A program made the position numbers and the translations under genes. A stretch of DNA of 15,240 nt from JAKAGZ01 sp964412105 (GTDB taxonomy: Bacteria > Bacteroidota > Ignavibacteria > Ignavibacteriales > Ignavibacteriaceae): positions 1 through 15,240 of the forward strand of contig CAYPNM010000063.1 of assembly GCA_964412105.1 (NCBI GenBank), in the 5' to 3' direction. The notes under the pieces are model-generated. The model made no database searches. It saw only the letters and a program-made list of their open reading frames with translations, and was not told where the DNA came from. The number at the start of each line of letters is the position of its first letter. Position 1 is the first letter of the stretch. Shown piece by piece: positions 1-6,442 of the stretch.

Positions 1-47
1 AGTTAATAAAAGGAACCATAAAAATATGTTGAAGGATTTTGTCATAT

Positions 48-86
48 AAAAAGAATGGTCATCCTTCATTTGCAGGACGACCATTC
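48..86 (-). terminator. intrinsic terminator after sucD-ndk
   Basis: Read on the minus strand, an 8-bp arm GAATGGTC, a G-U wobble and 4 further pairs (TCCT/AGGA) make a 13-bp stem around an 8-nt loop. The arms lie at 53-65 and 74-86. The stem is followed directly by five T residues (plus-strand A run 48-52). It lies 27 bases past the ndk stop, so it should end the sucD-ndk transcript. No T run follows on the plus strand, so it appears to act in one direction only. Confidence 0.85.
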
Positions 87-112
87 AACATTGGTTATTA
101 ATTTATGGAATC

Positions 113-544
113 TTATGACCTGTAATTTTCAAGAAGCTCTTTTCTCGAGAAGAAATGCGCTATTTCTATACCGGCATTTTCATCAGAGTCTGATCCGTGA
201 ACAGCATTTTCGCCAAGGCTTGAAGCATATAGTTTTCTTATTGTTCCTGCTTCAGCTTTAGCCGGATCGGTTGCGCCGATCAATTTTCTGAAATCGGCCA
301 CCGCATTTTCTTTTTCAAGCGCAATCGGTACGCAGGGACCTGAAGACATAAATGTGACCAGTTCATCATAGAAAGGTTTTCCTTTATGCACTTCATAAAA
401 CCCGCCTGCTGAATCCAATGTTAATCTTGTCATTTTAATGGCCTTAATCTTAAAGCCAGCTTCTGTTATTTTAGTAATAATCTGTCCGATATAATTATTT
501 TTAACTGCGTCCGGTTTTATAATCGCTAAAGTTCTGTTGCTCAA
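113..544 (-). CDS. ndk: nucleoside diphosphate kinase
   Basis: This 143-residue protein is the usual length for Ndk, which transfers the gamma phosphate of ATP to other NDPs through a phosphohistidine and so balances cytoplasmic nucleotide pools. The sequence opens with the family start (TLAIIKPDAV, residues 5-14) and carries the active-site block NAVHGSDS, giving His116 as the phosphorylated residue. The C-terminal IAHFF stretch is also typical. It starts with ATG at 544, 30 bases after the sucD stop, and is followed by a clear terminator, so sucD and ndk are probably co-transcribed. The pairing makes sense because succinyl-CoA synthetase makes a nucleoside triphosphate that Ndk can redistribute. 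All expected key residues are present and nothing looks degraded. Confidence 0.97.
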   Translation of the reverse strand: MSNRTLAIIKPDAVKNNYIGQIITKITEAGFKIKAIKMTRLTLDSAGGFYEVHKGKPFYDELVTFMSSGPCVPIALEKENAVADFRKLIGATDPAKAEAGTIRKLYASSLGENAVHGSDSDENAGIEIAHFFSRKELLENYRS

Positions 545-574
545 TATTTACTCCATAGATTGAATATTAATGAA

Positions 575-1564
575 TTATCTTCTCCTTGCTGCTTTTTTTA
601 CCGGCTTTCCGGTTTTTGCTCTGGCTTTAGTTCTCTTTTTAACGATAGTCTTTGCATTTTTCTTCACTGGTTTTCGAGTTGATTTTTTCTTTCCTCCCTT
701 CAATGCTTTCAACATTGTTGAGCCCATTTCAGCAGGGCTTTCCACTACTTTTATTCCGGCGCGTTTCATTGCCTTCATTTTTTCGATGGCTGTGCCTTTA
801 CCGCCTGAAATAATTGCACCGGCGTGTCCCATTCTTCTTCCCGGAGGTGCGGTTCTTCCTGCAATAAATCCAACCACAGGTTTTTTTACATTCTTCCTTA
901 CATATTCAGCGGCTTCCTCTTCTGCCGATCCTCCGATCTCTCCTATCATCACAATGCCATCTGTGTTTTTATCTTCGTTGAATAATTTCAGGATATCAAC
1001 AAAACGTGAGCCGATAATCGGATCGCCGCCAATTCCAACACAGGTAGACTGGCCAAGTCCGACATCCGTTAACTGCTTTACTGCTTCGTAGGTTAACGTT
1101 CCGCTTCTAGATATTACGCCGATTTTTCCTTTCCTATGAATGAAGCCGGGCATAATTCCAACCTTTGCCTGACCCGGAGAAATAACACCCGGACAGTTAG
1201 GTCCGACAAGCACAACTCCTTTCCCTTTAATTGAGTTGTATACTCTCAGCATATCTGCGGCCGGTATGCCTTCAGTTATGCATACAATTACCTTTATTCC
1301 TGAATTGGCTGCTTCAAGAATTGCATCGGCTGCAAATGCGGGTGGGACAAAAATTACTGATGTATTTGCTTTTTGTTCTTTCACTGCTTCCTGAACTGTA
1401 TCATAGACCGGAACTCCTGAAAAATCAGTTCCGCCTTTTCCCGGAGTAACTCCGGCAACTACTTTAGTGCCATATTCGATCATTTGTTCTGTATGAAATG
1501 ATCCTTCTCCACCGGTAATTCCCTGAACTACCAGGCGTGTCTTATTATTTACTAATATGCTCAT
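575..1564 (-). CDS. sucD: succinyl-CoA synthetase alpha subunit with basic tail
   Basis: SucD pairs with SucC to convert succinyl-CoA, phosphate and NDP to succinate, CoA and NTP in the TCA cycle. The N-terminal CoA-binding Rossmann domain (VVQGITGGEGSFHT) is followed by the ligase domain, with the phosphohistidine motif GHAGAIISGG giving His247 by this start, the position expected from E. coli. I chose ATG at 1564. The frame stays open to an ATG at 1600, but the family begins at MSILVNNKT. Core SucD ends near residue 288. Here about 41 more residues follow, with 21 Lys/Arg, no acidic residue and a repeated KPVKK motif. That tail is not part of the usual enzyme. sucC is not in the window. Confidence 0.95.
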   Translation of the reverse strand: MSILVNNKTRLVVQGITGGEGSFHTEQMIEYGTKVVAGVTPGKGGTDFSGVPVYDTVQEAVKEQKANTSVIFVPPAFAADAILEAANSGIKVIVCITEGIPAADMLRVYNSIKGKGVVLVGPNCPGVISPGQAKVGIMPGFIHRKGKIGVISRSGTLTYEAVKQLTDVGLGQSTCVGIGGDPIIGSRFVDILKLFNEDKNTDGIVMIGEIGGSAEEEAAEYVRKNVKKPVVGFIAGRTAPPGRRMGHAGAIISGGKGTAIEKMKAMKRAGIKVVESPAEMGSTMLKALKGGKKKSTRKPVKKNAKTIVKKRTKARAKTGKPVKKAARRR

Positions 1565-1604
1565 TGTTTTATCCGGTTTTCTGTTATTAGAAAAATTCAA
1601 TTAG

Positions 1605-1612
1605 TAAATATA
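1605..1612 (-). promoter_or_regulatory. sucD: possible -7 box for sucD-ndk
   Basis: On the minus strand TATATTTA matches the Bacteroidetes-type TAnnTTTG -7 box except for its last base. It would place the transcript start just upstream of 1600, leaving a leader of about 35 bases before the ATG at 1564. I find no matching TTG upstream box at the right distance, so this is weak. The rest of 1613-1738, between gatA and sucD, is A+T-rich and shows nothing else I can support. Confidence 0.25.
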
Positions 1613-1738
1613 AGTATTTAGCATTTAATTTTATAGGTTTTTTGAGGAGAAAATGCAGTTTTTGTGTTTATTTCCAGGCATTTGGGAAGGAACTAAGAGG
1701 CAATAGTTTTTGTATTTTGCCCATAAGGATATAAAAAT

Positions 1739-3169
1739 CTACTTCAAAATATCCTGTTCAATAATATAGCTCATCTGCAGAAGTGAAAGCTCATCAAACT
1801 GGTTCGCGAGAAGCTGGGTGCCGATCGGCAGTCCGTTTGCATCTTTGCCAATGGGGATATTTATTCCCGGTATCCCTGCAAGATTTGCGGAAGTGGTAAA
1901 GATGTCATTCAAATACATTTCGAGCGGGTCGCTGGATTTTTCACCCAGCTTAAATGCTGTGGTCGGCGTTGTCGGAGTTAAAATCAGATCAACTTTTTTG
2001 AAGGCTTCATCGAAATCATTTTTGATCTGTCTTCTTACCTTTTGTGCTTTGATGTAATATGCATCATAATAACCATGAGAAAGGACGTAGGTACCGAGCA
2101 TAATTCTTCTTTTAACTTCGCTGCCGAAGCCTTCTGAACGTGATGCTTTGTACATCTCCTGAAGAGGAAGTTTTTCTTTTGTTCTATGTCCGTACCTGGT
2201 GCCATCGTATCTCGAAAGATTTGAAGATGCCTCAGCAGTAGTCAGAATATAGTAAGTCGCGATCGCGTATTCCAAATGGGGAAGGTTAATATAATTAATT
2301 TTAAATCCCCGCTTCATTAATTCATCAATAAGTTTTTCATTCTCTCTTTTAACTTCCTCATTTATTCCTTCACCGAAATATTCTATTGCAATACCAATCC
2401 TGAATTTCCTATCAGATGCATTAAGTTTATTAACAATCTCCGGAACATTTTTATTTGACGAAGTGGAGTCTCTTTCATCTTTTCCCGACATAATTTCTAC
2501 CAGCAGGGAAATATCTTTCGTGTTTCTACCAAACGCGCCAATGGTATCGAACGAGGAGGCAAATGCTGTCAGTCCATATCTTGAAATTCTTCCATAGGTT
2601 GGTTTAAAGCCATAAACTCCGCAGAAGGAGGCGGGCTGCCTTACCGAGCCGCCGGTATCTGTCCCCAATGCAGTATCACATAGATTTGCAGCAACCGCTA
2701 CTGCCGATCCGCCGCTTGAGCCGCCGGGAACTCTTGCTTTGTCAAAAGGATTCAGTGCGGGACCAAAAGCAGAGTTTTCGTTCGATGAACCCATTGCAAA
2801 TTCATCGCAGTTAGTTTTGCCGATTATTATAGCATCTTCGTCAATTAATTTCTGGACTGCGGTAGCTGTATATACAGAGTTGAAATATTTTAAGATATTA
2901 GACGAGCAGGTTGCAGGTTTATCTTTTATAGATAGAACATCCTTTATGCCGATAACCATACCGGCAAGCTTTCCGGCCTTTCCGGTTTTTATTTTTCCAT
3001 CAATCCGGTCAGCTTCTTTTAGAGCTTCTTTACCGAAGACAAAATTAAAGGCATTCAGATCTTTCTGTTCTTCAATTCTTTTCAGGAAAGAGTTAACATT
3101 TTCATTAAGCGAAAGTTCTCCGGTTTTTATTTTTTCAAGTTTTTCAGAGTGGTTGGTGTAAGGAAGCAA
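1739..3169 (-). CDS. gatA: Asp-tRNA(Asn)/Glu-tRNA(Gln) amidotransferase subunit A
   Basis: GatA is the amidase of the GatCAB complex. It frees ammonia from glutamine so that GatB can amidate mischarged Glu-tRNA(Gln) or Asp-tRNA(Asn). At 476 residues it has normal length. The amidase-signature triad is visible: Lys76 (GIKDVL), Ser151 (PGGSSGGSA) and Ser175 (GTDTGGSVRQP), with the same 75 and 99 residue spacing as known GatA proteins. No in-frame ATG exists. TTG at 3169 gives the right N-terminal length and has AAAGG at 3177-3181, seven bases upstream. The next in-frame codon block upstream ends in TGA at 3191-3193. gatB and gatC are not adjacent. A 20-base palindrome overlaps the ribosome binding site. 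Confidence 0.96.
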   Translation of the reverse strand: MLPYTNHSEKLEKIKTGELSLNENVNSFLKRIEEQKDLNAFNFVFGKEALKEADRIDGKIKTGKAGKLAGMVIGIKDVLSIKDKPATCSSNILKYFNSVYTATAVQKLIDEDAIIIGKTNCDEFAMGSSNENSAFGPALNPFDKARVPGGSSGGSAVAVAANLCDTALGTDTGGSVRQPASFCGVYGFKPTYGRISRYGLTAFASSFDTIGAFGRNTKDISLLVEIMSGKDERDSTSSNKNVPEIVNKLNASDRKFRIGIAIEYFGEGINEEVKRENEKLIDELMKRGFKINYINLPHLEYAIATYYILTTAEASSNLSRYDGTRYGHRTKEKLPLQEMYKASRSEGFGSEVKRRIMLGTYVLSHGYYDAYYIKAQKVRRQIKNDFDEAFKKVDLILTPTTPTTAFKLGEKSSDPLEMYLNDIFTTSANLAGIPGINIPIGKDANGLPIGTQLLANQFDELSLLQMSYIIEQDILK

Positions 3170-3178
3170 ATAAAGACC

Positions 3179-3198
3179 TTTAATGAATGTTCATTAAA
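3179..3198 (-). promoter_or_regulatory. perfect palindrome over the gatA ribosome binding site
   Basis: Two 9-base arms, TTTAATGAA and TTCATTAAA, are separated by two bases. The palindrome ends 9 bases before the TTG start of gatA and shares three bases with its AAAGG. It could be an operator for a dimeric regulator or a hairpin that hides the ribosome binding site. A chance palindrome in A+T-rich DNA is also possible. Confidence 0.4.
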
Positions 3199-3226
3199 AA
3201 AACTTGCGGGGATAGGATTTCAATTT

Positions 3227-3255
3227 CCCAAACCTGCCGCCGTGACAGGTTTGGG
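3227..3255. repeat. 10-bp inverted repeat between tatA and gatA
   Basis: Perfect arms CCCAAACCTG (3227-3236) and CAGGTTTGGG (3246-3255) enclose a 9-base G+C-rich loop. It lies 34 bases past the stop of the proximal tatA gene, so it could act as a weak terminator or mRNA-stabilising hairpin for that gene. No T run follows on the minus strand and only a mixed T-rich stretch on the plus strand. Its higher G+C than the surroundings fits a small dispersed palindromic repeat. Confidence 0.6.
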
Positions 3256-3289
3256 CTTATATTCTTAAATAAACCTCTTCCAAAAATTT

Positions 3290-3493
3290 CTAGGATTTTA
3301 TTTCTTTGCTGCTTTTATCTTTATCGTTAGCACTTACCGAAATATCATCCTGTACATCTTTGACAGCTTTCTTAAATTCTCTTATTCCTTTACCCAGTCC
3401 CTGTGCGAGTTCCGGAATTTTTTTGGCCCCGAAGAAGATCAGAAATACCAAAAGTATTATGAGTATTTCACCGCCGCCAATATTATCAAACAT
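3290..3493 (-). CDS. tatA: Sec-independent translocase subunit TatA/E, copy 1
   Basis: This 67-residue protein has the TatA/E layout: a short periplasmic N-terminus, one membrane helix (about residues 8-22), the FGAKKIPEL hinge, the amphipathic helix with GLGKGIREFKKAVKD, and a charged, disordered tail. TatA oligomers form the pore of the twin-arginine pathway, which exports folded proteins. The ATG at 3493 has AAAGGG seven bases upstream. It is clearly a duplicate of the gene at 3646-3837; the two share most of their first 45 residues and differ in their tails. No tatC or tatB is present in the window. Whether it belongs to TatA, TatE or TatB cannot be fixed from sequence alone, although the short length favours TatA/E. 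Confidence 0.93.
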   Translation of the reverse strand: MFDNIGGGEILIILLVFLIFFGAKKIPELAQGLGKGIREFKKAVKDVQDDISVSANDKDKSSKEIKS

Positions 3494-3570
3494 GACTTTA
3501 CCCTTTCTTAAATAATTATGCTATTTATAATAACAATTTTTTTAATCTTAAAGTTTCTGTAATAAACACC

Positions 3571-3598
3571 TTAAAATCAGCCGTTATTCCGACTGATT
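3571..3598 (-). terminator. weak hairpin terminator between the two tatA genes
   Basis: On the minus strand AATCAGTCG pairs with CGGCTGATT as a 9-bp stem with one U-G wobble around a six-base loop, and the run TTTT follows. It lies 47 bases past the stop of the distal tatA gene and 81 bases before the start of the proximal one. It may partly end the purC-like to tatA transcript. The T run is short, so read-through is likely. Confidence 0.5.
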
Positions 3599-3645
3599 GA
3601 AACATATATCTAATAACTAATATTTCCTAATACTGCAATTGTGCA

Positions 3646-3837
3646 CTATTTTTTGCCGGAATTGCTATCCTCAGGTCCCTTTTTCTCATCTTCTCCAGAA
3701 TCTTTAACAGCTTTCTTAAATTCCCTTATCCCTTTTCCAAATCCCTGTGCTATTTCAGGTATCTTTCTGGCTCCAAAAAATATTAGTATTACAAGAACAA
3801 TTATCAGTATTTCGGTAAAACCTATATCTCCAAACAT
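3646..3837 (-). CDS. tatA: Sec-independent translocase subunit TatA/E, copy 2
   Basis: This 63-residue TatA/E homologue has one N-terminal membrane helix (about residues 9-22), the FGARKIPEI hinge and the GFGKGIREFKKAVKD amphipathic helix, then a short tail rich in Lys, Glu, Asp, Gly and Ser. It should form part of the twin-arginine translocation channel. The ATG at 3837 has AAGGA about eight bases upstream and lies only 17 bases past the purQ stop, so it is probably the last gene of the operon that begins at 7138. The link to purine genes has no obvious functional meaning. The other copy lies 152 bases downstream and looks like the product of a local duplication. Confidence 0.93.
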   Translation of the reverse strand: MFGDIGFTEILIIVLVILIFFGARKIPEIAQGFGKGIREFKKAVKDSGEDEKKGPEDSNSGKK

Positions 3838-3854
3838 TCTTAATGTCCTTTAAG

Positions 3855-4598
3855 TTAAAAGAAATTGCCAATTGAACTAAAGATCATCGCACCATCGGTT
3901 TTGCCAAGAACCGGATCCGAAGCCCGTTCGGGATGCGGCATCATCCCCAGTATGTTTCCTCTTTTGTTTATAATTCCGGCAATATTTAATACAGAACCGT
4001 TTGGATTGTATTCATCATTTACAATTCCATCCGGGGAAACATATTTAAAAACTACCTGATTGTTATCCATTAAAGATTTCAGGGTAGCATCATCAGCAAA
4101 ATAATTCCCTTCTCCGTGAGCAACAGGAATTTTAAGAACTTTATCTGATTCAATTCCTTTAGTGAAAGGAGAATCGTGATTTTCAATTGAAAGATAAACA
4201 TCTTTACACACAAATTGTAGAGAATTATTTCGCAGCAAAACTCCAGGCAGCATTTGTGCTTCGAGCAAAATCTGGAATCCATTGCAAATTCCCATAACAT
4301 ATCCGCCTTTTTCGGCAAAATTCATTACAGAGTTCATAATAGGGGAAAACCGGGCAATTGCCCCCGTTCTCAAATAATCGCCATATGAAAAACCGCCGGG
4401 CAATATGACAACATCTGAATTTTTAAGGTCAGTTTCTTTATGCCATAAAAAATTGACATCGTAGTCAAAAATCTTTCTGAGAACGTAATATGCATCATAG
4501 TCACAATTTGAGCCAGGGAAAACAACTACTCCAAATTTTGGTTTTCTGCCGGAGGCGGATTTTCCGGACAAGACCGGGTGAGCTGTCTCACTCTGCAT
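3855..4598 (-). CDS. purQ: phosphoribosylformylglycinamidine synthase subunit PurQ
   Basis: PurQ is the glutaminase subunit of FGAM synthase. It supplies ammonia to PurL, with PurS bridging them, in step four of purine synthesis. The class I amidotransferase fold is clear: FGVVVFPGSNCD near residues 22-33, the oxyanion strand PGGFSYGDY, nucleophile Cys105 in GICNGFQIL, and the His222/Glu224 pair in MPHPERA. I place the start at ATG 4598, which has GAGG nine bases upstream and overlaps the purS stop by 11 bases. The frame is open to an ATG at 4643 deep inside purS, which is less likely. With ATG 4598 the protein is 247 residues and has an unusual N-terminal extension of about 19 residues before the normal family start (KFGVVVFPG). 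purL is not in the window. Confidence 0.95.
   Translation of the reverse strand: MQSETAHPVLSGKSASGRKPKFGVVVFPGSNCDYDAYYVLRKIFDYDVNFLWHKETDLKNSDVVILPGGFSYGDYLRTGAIARFSPIMNSVMNFAEKGGYVMGICNGFQILLEAQMLPGVLLRNNSLQFVCKDVYLSIENHDSPFTKGIESDKVLKIPVAHGEGNYFADDATLKSLMDNNQVVFKYVSPDGIVNDEYNPNGSVLNIAGIINKRGNILGMMPHPERASDPVLGKTDGAMIFSSIGNFF
4541..4580. repeat. G+C-rich, palindrome-like element inside the 5' end of purQ
   Basis: These 40 bases encode most of the extra N-terminal residues of PurQ and are much richer in G+C than the flanks. They contain several CCGG/TCCGG words and a small hairpin (TCTGCC, GGA, GGCGGA at 4545-4559; one G-U pair). This is the look of a small dispersed palindromic repeat that has landed in frame. 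I see no second copy in this window, so repeat status is inference. Confidence 0.35.
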
Positions 4599-4866
4599 TG
4601 GCTTTATCCTCTGCAGGAGTCCATTCTGTAAGACTGAATTCAAAATCTTCCATGATAGGATTTGAAAGAAGCCTGCTGCAATATTCTTTCACTTCTTTTT
4701 CAGCGGCTGTTTTGTTGTCTGTATCAACAATAAATTCAATATACTTTCCGATGCGTGTATCACGGATATTTTTTATTCCCAGATGAGCCGCTCCTTTCTC
4801 AACCGCTTTGCCCTGCGGATCCAAAATTGAAGGTCTTCTTTTTATTAGTACTTTTGCCTTAAACAC
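4588..4866 (-). CDS. purS: phosphoribosylformylglycinamidine synthase subunit PurS
   Basis: PurS is the small structural subunit of the three-part FGAM synthase (PurL, PurQ, PurS). The sequence shows the family pattern: FKAKVLIKRRPSILDPQGKAV at the N-terminus, with DPQGKA at residues 16-21, then IRDTRIGKYIEF and a C-terminal helix. The frame runs upstream to an ATG at 4959 beside the N gap, but those extra 31 codons are the duplicated 3' end of pssA read in another frame plus spacer. GTG at 4866 matches the family start, has AGG seven bases upstream and gives 92 residues, normal for PurS. Its stop overlaps the start of purQ by 11 bases, so the two are translationally coupled. Confidence 0.93.
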   Translation of the reverse strand: MFKAKVLIKRRPSILDPQGKAVEKGAAHLGIKNIRDTRIGKYIEFIVDTDNKTAAEKEVKEYCSRLLSNPIMEDFEFSLTEWTPAEDKANAE

Positions 4867-4907
4867 TATACTACCTAAGATTGATTTTTTAAAAGGGGCT
4901 AACGGTC

Positions 4908-4962
4908 CGGGTTCAGTTTCTCTTTGAAAAAAAGTAAAATATATGACGAAAAATACCAAATA
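4908..4962. repeat. left copy of a 55-bp exact duplication flanking the N gap
   Basis: This segment is identical to 5063-5117. It holds a second copy of the 3' end of pssA, including its TGA (minus strand, 4913-4915). The 46 bases from that stop to the purS GTG form the natural pssA-purS spacer. The duplication is best explained as two contig ends that overlap, not as a biological repeat. Confidence 0.9.
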
Positions 4963-5062
4963 NNNNNNNNNNNNNNNNNNNNNNNNNNNNNNNNNNNNNN
5001 NNNNNNNNNNNNNNNNNNNNNNNNNNNNNNNNNNNNNNNNNNNNNNNNNNNNNNNNNNNNNN
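4963..5062. other. assembly gap of exactly 100 N
   Basis: Exactly 100 undetermined bases sit between two identical 55-bp flanks. A round 100 is a common scaffolder placeholder for unknown size. The flanks suggest that no real sequence is missing and the gap should be collapsed, joining pssA to purS directly. Confidence 0.95.
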
Positions 5063-5117
5063 CGGGTTCAGTTTCTCTTTGAAAAAAAGTAAAATATATG
5101 ACGAAAAATACCAAATA
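5063..5117. repeat. right copy of the 55-bp exact duplication
   Basis: Identical to 4908-4962. This copy carries the authentic 3' end of pssA (stop at 5068-5070). After merging the two copies, the minus strand would read through pssA, a 46-base spacer with AGG, and the purS GTG. Confidence 0.9.
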
Positions 5118-5787
5118 GAATATATAAAACAAATATGTAGAAAAGAGCTCTTCCTGATGTAATGATAAGAACAGCGATTCCTGCTACCAGGAAAAAAATA
5201 ATGAATGGTTGTTTTTTTATAGCATCCAGCGAGAATTTAGGCATTGTGTCATATTTAATTCTGCTAACCATTAAATATGAAAGTACAATTACCAAAGGAA
5301 TAATTGTGTCGGCTACCGCTTCTGAAAAGCCGGTGCCCGGAATGAAGAAAGTTATTATAAAAGTCGCAATAGTCATTGCCGAAGTTGGAATAGGAAGTCC
5401 TTTGAAGAATGTTTTATCAAAACCGATGAGCTGAACGTTGAATCTTGCAAGCCTGAATCCGCCTGCTATCATAATCAATGAACTAAATATTATACCGACT
5501 ACATTTAGTTTAAAAAGTTCTGTTGAATAAATCAGGAATGCGGGAGCCGCACCAAAACTAACAACGTCCGAAAGTGAATCCAGTTCAACGCCCAACGCGC
5601 TGGTACTGTTTGTCAGCCGGGCTATTATTCCATCCAGTGAATCAAATATTGCGGCGATAATTATCAGCCAGGCTGAATAAATAAATCTTCCCTGGCTGGC
5701 ATTTATAATTGAGAGAAAACCGCAGAACATATTCATCGAAGTGAATAAATTCGGAACTATTGATGCTGATGTCCTGAGTTTTTTCAT
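5068..5787 (-). CDS. pssA: CDP-diacylglycerol-serine O-phosphatidyltransferase
   Basis: This membrane enzyme of the CDP-alcohol phosphotransferase family joins CDP-diacylglycerol and serine to give phosphatidylserine. The complete family motif DG-x2-AR-x8-G-x3-D-x3-D is present: Asp52, Gly53, Ala56, Arg57, Gly66, Asp70 and Asp74. Several hydrophobic segments follow (about 80-115, 140-165, 195-235), and the protein ends in a positively charged FFSKRN. At 239 residues it is the short PssA type found in many bacteria. The ATG at 5787 comes two bases after the psd stop, so psd and pssA, which catalyse consecutive steps to phosphatidylethanolamine, are tightly coupled. The 3' end lies inside the 55-bp duplication next to the N gap, but its stop codon is intact. 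Confidence 0.96.
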   Translation of the reverse strand: MKKLRTSASIVPNLFTSMNMFCGFLSIINASQGRFIYSAWLIIIAAIFDSLDGIIARLTNSTSALGVELDSLSDVVSFGAAPAFLIYSTELFKLNVVGIIFSSLIMIAGGFRLARFNVQLIGFDKTFFKGLPIPTSAMTIATFIITFFIPGTGFSEAVADTIIPLVIVLSYLMVSRIKYDTMPKFSLDAIKKQPFIIFFLVAGIAVLIITSGRALFYIFVLYILFGIFRHIFYFFSKRN

Positions 5788-5789
5788 TA

Positions 5790-6440
5790 TTAAACCGGAT
5801 ATTCAAAAAGCACGGTTTCGCCAGCTTTTACGCGATCCTCTTTTTTAACTTTTACCAACCAGTCTGCCGGAACAACGACATCTGATCTACTGCCAAATTT
5901 AATCATACCGAATCTTTGACCTGCTTTGACGGAATCACCCTCTTTTATTTCATATACAATACGTCTTGCAATAATTCCGGCGACCTGAGTAAAAAAGACC
6001 TTCCCAAATTTACTCATAATTCCATATTCACATCTTTCATTATTTTCAGATGCTTTATCTTCAAAGGCAGCAAAGTATTTGCCAGGGATATATTTTAAAT
6101 ATTGCACCGTTCCGGAAACCGGGATTCTATTGACGTGGACGTTCATTGGAGACATAAAAATTGATATTTGCAACGCTTTACCGTTTACATACTTCTCACT
6201 AAAAACTTCCTTAACCACGATAATCCTTCCATCAGCGGGGGAGAAGACGACGTTTTCATTTGATGGAGTTGTTCTATCAGGATCTCTGAAAAAATAGAGA
6301 GAAAAAATAAGGAAGAATGCAGGAATGATTATTAAAATGTATTTCAAGAAGGCATTATCAATAAAAAAACTTAGAACGATTAAAATAATCACTATGGAGG
6401 AAATAATTCCAAGAGTAGAATGCCCGTATTTAGTTAGCAT
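5790..6440 (-). CDS. psd: phosphatidylserine decarboxylase proenzyme
   Basis: Psd removes CO2 from phosphatidylserine to give phosphatidylethanolamine, using a pyruvoyl group made by self-cleavage. This 216-residue form is the short membrane-anchored type: two hydrophobic segments (about 9-27 and 33-52), then FFRDPDR, SPADGR (68-72), MNVHVNR, VAGIIARRI and the cleavage site FGSRSD, with Gly183-Ser184 expected to be cut so that Ser184 becomes the pyruvoyl group. All of these are present, so it should be active. The ATG at 6440 comes two bases after the stop of the PurC-like gene and the stop is two bases before pssA, so the three genes are coupled in one transcript. Confidence 0.96.
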   Translation of the reverse strand: MLTKYGHSTLGIISSIVIILIVLSFFIDNAFLKYILIIIPAFFLIFSLYFFRDPDRTTPSNENVVFSPADGRIIVVKEVFSEKYVNGKALQISIFMSPMNVHVNRIPVSGTVQYLKYIPGKYFAAFEDKASENNERCEYGIMSKFGKVFFTQVAGIIARRIVYEIKEGDSVKAGQRFGMIKFGSRSDVVVPADWLVKVKKEDRVKAGETVLFEYPV

Positions 6441-6442
6441 TT

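Noticed and set aside
570..1091. Plus-strand hydrophobic frame opposite sucD
   Set aside because: It is the antisense image of the Lys-rich sucD reading frame. Sense-strand motifs and conservation belong to sucD.
1565..1600. Earlier ATG start for sucD at 1600
   Set aside because: The family N-terminus begins at the ATG at 1564, and the candidate -7 box would start transcription near 1600.
4079..4318. Minus-strand small frame inside purQ
   Set aside because: It is in a different frame within a clearly conserved purQ and has no ribosome binding site or recognisable protein features.
4599..4643. Earlier ATG start for purQ at 4643
   Set aside because: It would lie 56 bases inside purS. ATG 4598 has a ribosome binding site and a short overlap, typical of coupled genes.
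4867..4959. Upstream extension of purS to an ATG at 4959
   Set aside because: The extra codons are the duplicated pssA 3' end and the spacer. The family start matches GTG at 4866 with AGG upstream.
4899..5132. Open frame running through the N gap
   Set aside because: It consists of two copies of the same 55 bases joined by undetermined sequence and has no independent support.
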